Shown: positions 1 to 8,838 of the stretch, in pieces
How positions within the stretch are numbered: position 1 is the first letter of the stretch
Layout of the letters: each line of letters begins with the position of its first letter
NCBI GenBank assembly: GCA_947089425.1
Contig: CAMUKG010000004.1
Span: 86,502 to 150,501, forward strand
DNA length: 64,000 bases
Direction: 5' to 3'
Origin: an uncultured Clostridia bacterium
Lineage (GTDB): Bacteria > Bacillota > Clostridia > Christensenellales > Pumilibacteraceae
Notes under the pieces: generated by a model
The model's input: the letters and a program-made list of their open reading frames with translations, nothing else
What the model was told of the DNA's origin: nothing
Database searches by the model: none
Made by a program: the position numbers and the translations under genes

Positions 1-199
<199 letters not shown>

Positions 200-211
200 T
201 CAAACACCGAT

Positions 212-240
212 ATTATACCATTTAATTGCAACAAAAGCAA
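212..240 (-). promoter_or_regulatory. sigma-A promoter for nifJ
   Basis: Minus strand: TTGCTT (240-235), 17-bp spacer, perfect TATAAT (217-212), about 50 bp upstream of the nifJ start. Confidence 0.7.
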
Positions 241-374
241 GCTTTAACGGCTTTGCCGCAATTTTTCGGCGTTCTTATGTATTATAAAACTTGTGTAAAA
301 AATAGTCAAGTAAAGCGACGGAGTTATTTGATTTACGACGCGCTACAACGAATTTGATATAGAACGCGTTAAGT

Positions 375-414
375 AAAAAAGCGGCTTTGAACTTTTCATC
401 CAAGCCGCTTTTTT
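375..414 (-). terminator. intrinsic terminator after gdhA
   Basis: Inverted repeat AAAAAAGCGGCTT / AAGCCGCTTTTTT with a 14-nt loop, 20 bp beyond the gdhA stop. It has T-runs on both strands, so it could work in both directions. Confidence 0.85.
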
Positions 415-433
415 AATTTGAATGTCGATATGT

Positions 434-1840
<1,407 letters not shown>

Positions 1841-1842
1841 CT

Positions 1843-1872
1843 AATATATCACAAGTATTTTATGTTTGTCAA
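1843..1872 (-). promoter_or_regulatory. sigma-A promoter for gdhA
   Basis: Minus strand: TTGACA (1872-1867), 18-bp spacer, TATATT (1848-1843). Confidence 0.75.
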
Positions 1873-1913
1873 GCGTATAAAGGCACGCTTTCGCCAATTT
1901 TTTTATATGAGAT

Positions 1914-2696
1914 TTATTGCAATAGTTTGTCTATCGCTCTGTCGGTTCGGCTTTTTGACTGCTCGCTTTCTTCTCCGTTTTCGCTTCCGTCGGTTTTCTC
2001 TCCGTTGTCGGAATTATGCGAGTCGTTGCCGTTCGAATTGTTGCCGCCGAAGTCGCTTTCGCCGCTTGCCTCGTGTTCGAACGGGTCGGCGCTAATCACC
2101 GTAGTGTCGGGTTCGGCTTCGGGCAATAAGCTTTGGTAAAATTCGGCTTGCGCCGTTTGCATATACGGCTGTATCCAAAAAGTGAGAATGCCGAATGTGA
2201 GACCGCAAAGAAGAATCCAACCTATATAGCTGAAATGCAAGCAGAACAGACGCCATTTGTTGCCTTTCATCATTTCAATCGAGCGCAAACGCGCTTCGTT
2301 GGCGGTAAGTTCGGGATTGTCGAGCAAAATATAATAGCTCATGGAATAAGAATAGGTTTTAATTATTCCCGGAATTATGAAAAGCAACGACCATAAGAAC
2401 GTGAAAATTCCGTTCAAAATATACAACAAAAACGCTTTTCCGAAAATTTTGAATCCGTCGAACAGCATTTCGATTTTAACGTTGCTTGCTCGCACTATGT
2501 GCAACGTTAAAATGCACATGCCCGCAGTTAAAGGACCCGTTATGATTAGGGTTACAATGCCGCCTATAAAAATAAACGCGAGAGCTGCGCCCGTGCCCGT
2601 TATGAGCGACATAATAAGAGTGGCGAGAGCCATAGTGCCCCATTTGCCGCTAAGGTTGTTCCAAGCCCTTTGCCTGAAATCTTTTGCTACCAACAT
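1914..2696 (-). CDS. DUF975-family integral membrane protein
   Basis: A polytopic membrane protein of 260 aa with an N-terminal amphipathic stretch, MLVAKDFRQRAWNNLSGKW, typical of DUF975. Hydrophobic segments lie at roughly residues 22-45, 50-75, 105-135 and 175-205. The Ser/Asn/Glu-rich C-terminal tail (about residues 205-260) is low complexity and probably cytoplasmic. The family has no established function. The ATG at 2696 is chosen because the homologous N terminus begins there; a GGGAGG lies 12 nt upstream, a rather long spacing. The upstream frame to 2768 crosses the promoter and is not coding. Its promoter spacer contains nine consecutive G, which could vary in length (see findings). 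Confidence 0.8.
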   Translation of the reverse strand: MLVAKDFRQRAWNNLSGKWGTMALATLIMSLITGTGAALAFIFIGGIVTLIITGPLTAGMCILTLHIVRASNVKIEMLFDGFKIFGKAFLLYILNGIFTFLWSLLFIIPGIIKTYSYSMSYYILLDNPELTANEARLRSIEMMKGNKWRLFCLHFSYIGWILLCGLTFGILTFWIQPYMQTAQAEFYQSLLPEAEPDTTVISADPFEHEASGESDFGGNNSNGNDSHNSDNGEKTDGSENGEESEQSKSRTDRAIDKLLQ

Positions 2697-2739
2697 GTTA
2701 TGTTTTTTCCTCCCATAGGTTTGATTTATCTGTAACACA

Positions 2740-2768
2740 AGTTTATCACGCGGGGGGGGGTATGTCAA
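2740..2768 (-). promoter_or_regulatory. promoter with poly-G(9) spacer
   Basis: Minus strand: TTGACA (2768-2763), 17-bp spacer holding C9 (G9 on plus, 2752-2760), TAAACT (2745-2740). Drives the DUF975 gene. A slipped tract would change spacer length. Confidence 0.65.
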
Positions 2769-2924
2769 GCGTTTTTATTATTTTTATTATATGCTTTATT
2801 ATGTGCGATTATTAAAAAATTTGCGTGCGACAGAGCGCGAAGAGTTCGGCGAAAACGTTGATATATATTCGATTTTGCGGCACAATTATAGGGCTGAACA
2901 AAAAATATAAAAACGGAGAGAATT

Positions 2925-3863
2925 ATGAAATATACTCAATGGCTGAACGAATGGCTCGAATTATATGTGAAACCTCTTGAAAAAAATCGCACATACGAAA
3001 AGTATAAGGCGCAAATAAGACTGCACATTAAGCCCGAACTCGGCGAATACGAACTCGATTCGCTGTCGGCGCAGGTTCTGCAAAAGTTTACCGCAAAACT
3101 CGGCGAGCGATATTCCCAGAGTACGGTTTGCGGCATACTGTCGGTGGTGAGAGCGTCGCTCAAAAGAGCGATTAAATCCGAACTTGCCGAAAAGGAATAC
3201 ACCGATTGCGTCGTACGCCCGAAAATGCGTGAAAAGAAAATAGACTGTTTCACTTTAACGGAACAGCGAAAAATAGAAAACTACATACAGAAAAGCAAAG
3301 ACAAAAAAATGTTCGGCATACTGTTTTGCCTATACACGGGCTTGAGAATAGGGGAATTGCTCTCGCTTAAATGGGAAGATTTCGACTTGAAAAGGGGTAC
3401 TTTTACAGTATCTAAAACTTGCGCCGACAGTTGGAAAAACGGTAGCTACGTTAAAATTCTCGAAATTCCCAAAACCGAAAGCTCTAACAGAATTATTCCC
3501 ATTCCGAATAGGTTGTTGCCTAAAATAAGAGAATTGAAAAAGTCGTGCGCAAGAGAATATTTCGTTTACGGAAAGAGCGAATACGGTTCGCAAGTGCGCT
3601 CGTATCAAAAGACTTTCGAGCGGTTGCTCGCAAAATTAAAAATACCGCACAAGGGTTTTCACTCTTTGCGGCACACTTTTGCCACCCGCGCGCTCGAATG
3701 CGGCATGGACGTTAAAACCTGTTCCGAAATTTTAGGACACAAAAATCCCGCAGTTACGCTTTCGCGTTACGCTCATTCTCTTGCCGAACATAAGCGAAAC
3801 ATGATGAACAAACTTGGAAAAATGCTTTCGAAAAAAACACATAGAATAACATATTCTGTGTAA
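2925..3863 (+). CDS. stand-alone tyrosine recombinase (integrase/invertase)
   Basis: Site-specific DNA recombinase of 312 aa. Residues 1-100 form a SAM-like core-binding domain (WLNEWLELYVKPLEKNRTY). The catalytic domain shows the Arg in TGLRIGELLSLKW (near 145), HSLRHTFATRAL (H and second Arg, near 247-250), and LGHKNPAVTLSRYAH with the histidine and nucleophilic Tyr near 282. The ATG has the SD GGAGAG. There are no phage or conjugation genes beside it. Instead its 3' end overlaps the left copy of a 19-bp inverted repeat, and the other copy lies ahead of a surface lipoprotein gene. Tyrosine recombinases in that position are known to invert promoters in gut bacteria. Its stop codon is completed by the first bases of the putative invertible segment. 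Confidence 0.9.
   Translation: MKYTQWLNEWLELYVKPLEKNRTYEKYKAQIRLHIKPELGEYELDSLSAQVLQKFTAKLGERYSQSTVCGILSVVRASLKRAIKSELAEKEYTDCVVRPKMREKKIDCFTLTEQRKIENYIQKSKDKKMFGILFCLYTGLRIGELLSLKWEDFDLKRGTFTVSKTCADSWKNGSYVKILEIPKTESSNRIIPIPNRLLPKIRELKKSCAREYFVYGKSEYGSQVRSYQKTFERLLAKLKIPHKGFHSLRHTFATRALECGMDVKTCSEILGHKNPAVTLSRYAHSLAEHKRNMMNKLGKMLSKKTHRITYSV
3843..3861 (+). repeat. left inverted repeat of putative invertible segment
   Basis: AGAATAACATATTCTGTGT, perfect reverse complement of 3981-3999. The arm itself holds a dyad, AGAATA-ACA-TATTCT, as expected for a tyrosine-recombinase core site. It lies inside the last codons of the recombinase gene. Confidence 0.85.
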
Positions 3864-3934
3864 CTAAAAAACTTTCAAAGTGTTCGCAAAATGTTATATA
3901 TGTGTAAATTATTATTTGCGAGCCGTCGTTTTGC

Positions 3935-3963
3935 TTGCGTTTTAGGTTAAAATCGTATATAAT
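3935..3963 (+). promoter_or_regulatory. promoter inside the invertible segment
   Basis: TTGCGT (3935-3940), 17-bp spacer, perfect TATAAT (3958-3963). Transcription would begin near 3970, cross the right repeat and enter the lipoprotein gene at 4042. Confidence 0.75.
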
Positions 3964-3980
3964 AATAGTTGTGAAAAAGC

Positions 3981-3999
3981 ACACAGAATATGTTATTCT
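3981..3999 (-). repeat. right inverted repeat of putative invertible segment
   Basis: Perfect reverse complement of 3843-3861, located in the 5' leader of the LRR lipoprotein gene. Confidence 0.85.
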
Positions 4000-4041
4000 G
4001 CGTACTTTTTCGAAATGAAAAAAATTGTTTCGGAGGAGAAC

Positions 4042-5034
4042 ATGAAAAAGAAATTTTCGATTATTGTTTGCACGATTTTGTGCGCGGTTTTCTCGGCGCT
4101 TTGCCTATCGGGTTGCGGTTTTTTCGACGACGGCAAAACGGATTTGGGAACTACTTCAGAGGGGTATAAATACACGTACATTAACGGCGGAATCGGCGTA
4201 GACGAGGGGGGAATCGGCTATATGTTGGTGGAAGACGGAGGCAAAAAAGAGTTTAAAATTGCTTATCCGACTTTCCATGACACAACTTTGCCTCTTAAAC
4301 ATATTCTTACCGAAATAGACGGGCTACCCGTAACTTGCGTCGAGTCGCTTGGCGGAATGCACTATGTAAAGGAAATAGTAATTCCCGAAGGAATAACGAA
4401 AATAAACGGCGGGGCTTTTATGTATAACGAAGCGCTTGAAAGTATTTCTTTGCCTGATAGCCTTATCACGCTCGGTAGCGCATTCCCTTATTGTAAATCT
4501 CTCAAAAGCCTAACTATTCCGAAAAACGTGACGTGGCTCGGCAACTCAATTTGTAACGGATTGAAAGCTCTGCAAAGCGTGTCATTTCCGGGCGGCATAA
4601 AAAAAGTTCCGCAACAGTCGTGCCAAGATTGCGTTTCGCTTACGAGCGTCACGCTCGGCGAGGGCATAGAAACAATAGGCGAAAGGGCGTTTTGTTTTTG
4701 CACCCATCTTGAAAGCATAACTTTGCCCGACAGTCTTAACGTGATAGAAAAAGAAGCTTTCAAATATTGTTTTAAACTGAAATCGATTACGTTCCCCGAA
4801 AAGGTGCAAGAAGTGGGCGAGTTGGCATTCCATGATTGCGGGGCTCTCGAAAGTATAACGATAAATAACAAGACTATGAAAATGGGCAAAAACGTTTTTC
4901 TCGAATGTCCGAACATAAAGATTATAACTTTTAACGGCACGCAGGCGGAGTGGCAAGCTTTCGAAGAAGCGAACAGCGGCACCACGCGTAGCGTAACAAT
5001 TCGTTGCACCGACGGCGACATAGTTAAAAAGTAA
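4042..5034 (+). CDS. BspA-like leucine-rich-repeat surface lipoprotein
   Basis: A 330-aa exported lipoprotein. It has a signal peptide with lipobox LSGC (Cys25), a 60-residue spacer, then tandem LRR_5/BspA-type repeats from about residue 90 to 310. The repeated pattern is SLxxIxLPxSLxxIGxxAFxxC, for example ESISLPDSLITLGSAF and ESITLPDSLNVIEKEAF. Such proteins face the cell surface and bind host or bacterial partners; no ligand can be read here. The ATG at 4042 follows GGAGG; an in-frame ATG at 4015 has no such site and would disrupt the signal peptide. It is the first gene after the putative invertible promoter, so expression is probably phase variable. It is followed by a strong terminator. 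Confidence 0.85.
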   Translation: MKKKFSIIVCTILCAVFSALCLSGCGFFDDGKTDLGTTSEGYKYTYINGGIGVDEGGIGYMLVEDGGKKEFKIAYPTFHDTTLPLKHILTEIDGLPVTCVESLGGMHYVKEIVIPEGITKINGGAFMYNEALESISLPDSLITLGSAFPYCKSLKSLTIPKNVTWLGNSICNGLKALQSVSFPGGIKKVPQQSCQDCVSLTSVTLGEGIETIGERAFCFCTHLESITLPDSLNVIEKEAFKYCFKLKSITFPEKVQEVGELAFHDCGALESITINNKTMKMGKNVFLECPNIKIITFNGTQAEWQAFEEANSGTTRSVTIRCTDGDIVKK

Positions 5035-5051
5035 GCGCCTAAAATTGCAAT

Positions 5052-5089
5052 AAAAAAGAGTTCGCATACAAACTGTGCGAACTCTTTTT
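5052..5089. terminator. bidirectional terminator
   Basis: Stem GAGTTCGCA/TGCGAACTC, 7-nt loop, A-run before and T-run after. It separates the convergent LRR lipoprotein and DnaI-like genes. Confidence 0.9.
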
Positions 5090-5093
5090 GCGT

Positions 5094-5984
5094 TTAAAAA
5101 GCTTTTCTTATGTCATTTGCTTTTAGGTATGTGGCGAACGAAAGCGACTTGTCGAACAGACGGCTGTATATTCGCTCACCGTAGCGCGACAGCAATCTTT
5201 CGGGCGTAAGGTTGGTGGTTATGAGAGTGAGTTTGCCCGAAGTGTTTCGCTCGTTGATTACTTGATAAAGATATTCCAAAGTTACGTTTTTCAGTATGCT
5301 TTCGGTGCCCAAGTCGTCTATTATAAGGGCGGAGCAGTGTAACAAAGGTTCGAGAGCTTCCGCTTTGCCGCCGTCGAAACAGGTGTGATATTTCAGGAAC
5401 CTATCGTTCGCCGCAAACGCCGTAAGCGCCATAACGCTAAGCCCACGTTCGAGCAGTCTTTTTGCCGCGCAACCCGCAAGATAAGTTTTGCCGTTGCCCG
5501 TGCCGCCGCCGAGAACAAGGCAACGCTTTTTGTTATTAGGATACGTAGAGCAAATGGTTTCCACTTGCGAAAACAACTTGCGGTAATTTTCTTTTTCGTC
5601 GCCGTAAACCGAAAAATCGACTTCTTCGAACGAATGAAGCGGTATGCCGAGTTCACCGCTATTCGAGCGCACGGCGAGAGCTACGGCGCAATCGCAAAAT
5701 TTTCCGTTCGTTCGCCCCGTGTCGCCGCATATAGGGCAACGGGGCTCGGGGGGAATAAGTCCGAGTTTTTTTCGAATAGCCTCGTTTTTTTCGAGCGTCT
5801 TTTTCAGCTTTTCACCGTTTGTTTTTTCGCCTTTCGCTTCCGAGAGCAAAAGCGCACGCTTTTCGCGTTCGCTCTCCGCAAATTCGGCGTTCGACGCGAG
5901 TAGGTCGAGTTCGGCTTGCTCGTATTCGCGCTTGCGTCTTATATAGTTTGCCGCTATTGCTCGCACGGCTTCGGAATAATTCAT
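5094..5984 (-). CDS. DnaI/DnaC-like replicative helicase loader ATPase
   Basis: AAA+ ATPase of 296 aa that would load the DnaB helicase on DNA. Residues 1-75 are a charged helical N terminus. A zinc-binding cluster, CPICGDTGRTNGKFCDC, sits near residues 83-99. Walker A is GGGTGNGKT near 160, Walker B LIIDDLG near 220, and a sensor-1 TTNL near 255. The short N-terminal zinc knuckle plus ATPase layout matches Firmicutes DnaI-type loaders. It starts 63 nt after the stop of the DnaD-like gene and is probably co-transcribed with it, which supports a primosome role. Gene symbol withheld because dnaI, dnaC and phage loaders are hard to tell apart here. Confidence 0.85.
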   Translation of the reverse strand: MNYSEAVRAIAANYIRRKREYEQAELDLLASNAEFAESEREKRALLLSEAKGEKTNGEKLKKTLEKNEAIRKKLGLIPPEPRCPICGDTGRTNGKFCDCAVALAVRSNSGELGIPLHSFEEVDFSVYGDEKENYRKLFSQVETICSTYPNNKKRCLVLGGGTGNGKTYLAGCAAKRLLERGLSVMALTAFAANDRFLKYHTCFDGGKAEALEPLLHCSALIIDDLGTESILKNVTLEYLYQVINERNTSGKLTLITTNLTPERLLSRYGERIYSRLFDKSLSFATYLKANDIRKAF

Positions 5985-6047
5985 TTTTTACAGTCGTCTC
6001 CCGTTTTTTTTGTGTTATATAAATGCGGTTAGAAATATGCTTTCGGG

Positions 6048-7466
6048 TTACAATTCCTCGTTCAGTTTATCGAATGCCGCGTTTAATTCGTCGGCGGAGA
6101 AGTCGGCAACTACGCGATGTTCGCTCGTTTTTTGCGCGGGCGTTGCCGTTCCCGCTTTTATTGCTTCGTCTTTGGAAGTTATACCTTTGTCGTGCCATGC
6201 GGCAAGCACCGAATTTAAGTAAGATAGAGGATTGTCCGCTTTTTTGGCTATCGTGGCGCCGTACAGTATTACGTCTTTGGGCATTTTCCAACTGAATGTC
6301 CAGGTGCGGTAATAGTCGCGGTCGCGGGTGGATATTTGGCGCGCAACTCCCGCCGCTTCGAATATTTCTTTTATTTCGTCGTCGCTCTTTGCCGCTTCCG
6401 ACACAAAGCCCGCAATGCTTTCCGCCGTGACGCAACCTATTTTATAGAATTTTTTTAGCGTGTCGTTCATTGCGTCGAGTGTGCGCAATCCGTGCTTAAA
6501 ACAATACTCGGCTACTTTTTCCAAAGTGGTCGCGTCGAACCCCATGTTTAGCCAACTTAAAGTATACGTTTCTATGATATAGTCGAGCTGTTCGTAGTAA
6601 ACGCCTATTATACGGTTGACGTTTTTGGCGAGCGAATACAGTTCTTCGCGTCTCTTTTCGTAGTTGTTTATTTCAACGAGCGTGCTGAGGTGCAACTCGT
6701 AGTATTTGGTGAGCTTTGCGTCGAGCATCGCCATGCCGCCTTTTTTAACCGATTTCGCAACGTTTATGACTGTGCCCGAATCAAAACCGAAATTTTTTGT
6801 CCACTTGCTGTAAAGTCTGCGGTCGTCGTGCTCAACGATTCGTTTTCCGAGCGCTTTGGCAACCGCTCTGAGTTCGTCGCCGTACAGTTCGAGCTCGCTT
6901 ATTTTTTCACTCACTTTATCGAACGTTATGTAACCTTCGGCGGCAAAATTGCGCGCCACCGTAACTATATAAGGGTAGGTGACGTCGTCCCCTTTGAACC
7001 GTTTGCAATACCCTATTACGGTGAGCATAGCTTCGATTTCTATGTTGTACGTTTCCATAACGTTGTAATATTCGTTATATTCGCCCGGCAATATATTGCG
7101 GTTTGGAAAAAGCGCGTGAAGTTGCTCGTTGAACGTGCGGTATTTTTCTTTGCTGAATTTGCGTATTTGGCGGTTTCTCGGCACAATGCGAAGATATTCA
7201 ATCGAATGAGTTTCGGAGTTTACGTGCACGAGCCCTTGCTCTTGCCAATACAAAAACGCTTCCGATACCGTTTTCGTGTCGGTGAAAAGCCTTGCGGCAA
7301 TGGTCTCTTCGTTGTTTTCGGGGTCGGTTAGCGCAAGATACATTCCCATAAGATAAATTTTAAGGTAATTATCGGGCGCCGACGGCATATATTCCGACAC
7401 GAAAGTGCCGTCGATTGTAAGTTTTTGTCTGCTCGCGAAATCGTCGCTCAGTTTTACCGTTCCCAT
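6048..7466 (-). CDS. DnaD/DnaB-type primosome protein
   Basis: A 472-aa replication-initiation protein. The N-terminal region (residues 1-110) looks like the DnaD winged helix (YLKIYLMGMYLALTDP, with TVSEAFLYWQEQGLV following). Two DnaB_2/DnaD-like C-terminal helical modules appear near 130-220 and 300-400, with the YYRTWTFSWKMP motif, close to the conserved YxxxIxxW region, near 390-400. I start at 7466 (MGTVKLSDDF) because GGAG lies 6 nt upstream; the open frame reaches 7550 without a ribosome site. It precedes the DnaI-like gene, as in many Firmicutes, where DnaD-type proteins recruit the loader and helicase to origin DNA. Confidence 0.8.
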   Translation of the reverse strand: MGTVKLSDDFASRQKLTIDGTFVSEYMPSAPDNYLKIYLMGMYLALTDPENNEETIAARLFTDTKTVSEAFLYWQEQGLVHVNSETHSIEYLRIVPRNRQIRKFSKEKYRTFNEQLHALFPNRNILPGEYNEYYNVMETYNIEIEAMLTVIGYCKRFKGDDVTYPYIVTVARNFAAEGYITFDKVSEKISELELYGDELRAVAKALGKRIVEHDDRRLYSKWTKNFGFDSGTVINVAKSVKKGGMAMLDAKLTKYYELHLSTLVEINNYEKRREELYSLAKNVNRIIGVYYEQLDYIIETYTLSWLNMGFDATTLEKVAEYCFKHGLRTLDAMNDTLKKFYKIGCVTAESIAGFVSEAAKSDDEIKEIFEAAGVARQISTRDRDYYRTWTFSWKMPKDVILYGATIAKKADNPLSYLNSVLAAWHDKGITSKDEAIKAGTATPAQKTSEHRVVADFSADELNAAFDKLNEEL

Positions 7467-7573
7467 AAGTGCTCCGTGAAATGTCGTTAAAAAAATTTTG
7501 CAATTACTTCCTTGCGGCAAAAATCGTTTTTCGCCCGCAAAAACTTGCAAAGTCTCGCCGTTTTGATATATAA

Positions 7574-7602
7574 TTGAAAAGCGGAGACGTATATACTATA
7601 AT
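7574..7602 (+). promoter_or_regulatory. sigma-A promoter for sbcDC
   Basis: TTGAAA, 17-bp spacer, TATAAT (7597-7602), 48 bp upstream of sbcD. Confidence 0.75.
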
Positions 7603-7649
7603 ACCACTACGCGAGAAAAAATTCAAGCGTTTTAAGGAAGGGAACGGCG

Positions 7650-8783
7650 TTGAAAATAATTCATACTTCCGACTGGCATCTCGGAAAAAGACTTGAAGGA
7701 AAGAGCAGACTCCCCGAACAGGAGCAAATGCTCGGCGAGCTCGAAAAAGTTGCGCGCAACGCGGGCGTCGACGCTATAATTGTTGCGGGCGACGTTTTCG
7801 ACACCGTAAATCCTCCCGCCGAAGCGGAATCGCTCTTTTATTCCGCTTGCCTTTCGTTAAGCCGAATTTGTCCCGTTATAGCTATTGCGGGAAACCACGA
7901 CAATCCCGAGCGGCTTTCGGCGCCGTGCGGCATTGCGAGCGAGTGCGGCATATTGCTCGGCGGTTCGCTAAACTATAAAAACGTTAAAGAGCCGTTTTGC
8001 GGCGGAGAGGGATTTGTGTCGCTCAAAAAAGGGGGCGAGCGGGTGAATATGGCGCTTTTGCCGTATCCGTCGCTTGCGAGAATGTCGCAACTCGGATATT
8101 TGCCACAGCCTGAAAAGAGCTATTCGGAAAACGTGCGCGATTGGCTTTCGTTGTGTTCGTGCGGCTTTACGGCGAGCGACTGCAATATTACCGTAAGTCA
8201 TATTTTCATGTCGGGGAGCGAGAGAGCGAACGACGAAGCCGAACTCGGAACGGCGGCGCTTTTGCCGCTCGACGTGTTGCCGAACGCCCACTATTCGGCG
8301 CTCGGGCATGTGCACAAGCCGCAATGCGTCAGTAAGTCGCGCGCGTGTTATTACAGCGGGAGTCCGCTTGCGTATTCGTTCGACGACGGCGGCGGAAAAT
8401 TTTTCAATCTTTTAAATACTTCGCCCGCGTCGGTGAGAGTGGAGAAAATTCCGATTGGGTCGGGGCGGCGGCTCGTTACCGTAACCGCCAAAAGCTTCGA
8501 CGAGTGCATGGAAAAGCTCAAAGAGAACGTGGGCGCGCTCGTTCGCGTTCTTTACGACAGCCCCGTTCCGCTGAGCTCCGGCAAATACGCCGAAATGCGC
8601 GGCTGTGAAAACTTCGTTACGCTCAAAAATATTTATCTTGTGCCCAAGCGAGTTGCCGCCGAAAAAAAGACGCGCACCGACGCCGAACTTTTCGCCGAGT
8701 TTTACGAAGCGCAATTTTCTGAAAAGCCGTCGTCGAGCATGATTGCGTTATTTAATAAAGCCATGAACGGAGAAAAAATTTGA
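7650..8783 (+). CDS. sbcD: exonuclease SbcD, Mre11-like nuclease subunit
   Basis: Nuclease subunit of SbcCD, which opens DNA hairpins and trims protein-blocked ends. The 377-aa protein has all calcineurin-fold motifs: HTSDWHLGK (Asp8, His10), AGDVFD near 46-50, GNHDNPERL near 78, SHIFM near 190, and ALGHVHKPQ near 218. The start is TTG at 7650, preceded by GGAAGGG; no ATG or GTG fits the conserved N terminus. The 55-nt gap to sbcC contains sbcC's own strong SD, so the pair forms one operon. Confidence 0.95.
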   Translation: MKIIHTSDWHLGKRLEGKSRLPEQEQMLGELEKVARNAGVDAIIVAGDVFDTVNPPAEAESLFYSACLSLSRICPVIAIAGNHDNPERLSAPCGIASECGILLGGSLNYKNVKEPFCGGEGFVSLKKGGERVNMALLPYPSLARMSQLGYLPQPEKSYSENVRDWLSLCSCGFTASDCNITVSHIFMSGSERANDEAELGTAALLPLDVLPNAHYSALGHVHKPQCVSKSRACYYSGSPLAYSFDDGGGKFFNLLNTSPASVRVEKIPIGSGRRLVTVTAKSFDECMEKLKENVGALVRVLYDSPVPLSSGKYAEMRGCENFVTLKNIYLVPKRVAAEKKTRTDAELFAEFYEAQFSEKPSSSMIALFNKAMNGEKI

Positions 8784-8838
8784 AAGCGCGATTGCTCTTT
8801 CAAAAATATCAAATTTTAAGGAGGTCACGGTAGCAAAA

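Larger units (their letters stand above)
3843..3999. other. putative invertible promoter switch
   Basis: A 119-bp unique segment (3862-3980) is bounded by perfect 19-bp inverted repeats and contains one good outward promoter pointing at the LRR lipoprotein gene. A tyrosine recombinase gene abuts the left repeat. This is the layout of known invertible promoters such as fimS or those of Bacteroides capsule loci. As sequenced, the switch is in the ON orientation. Inversion itself is inferred. Confidence 0.7.
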
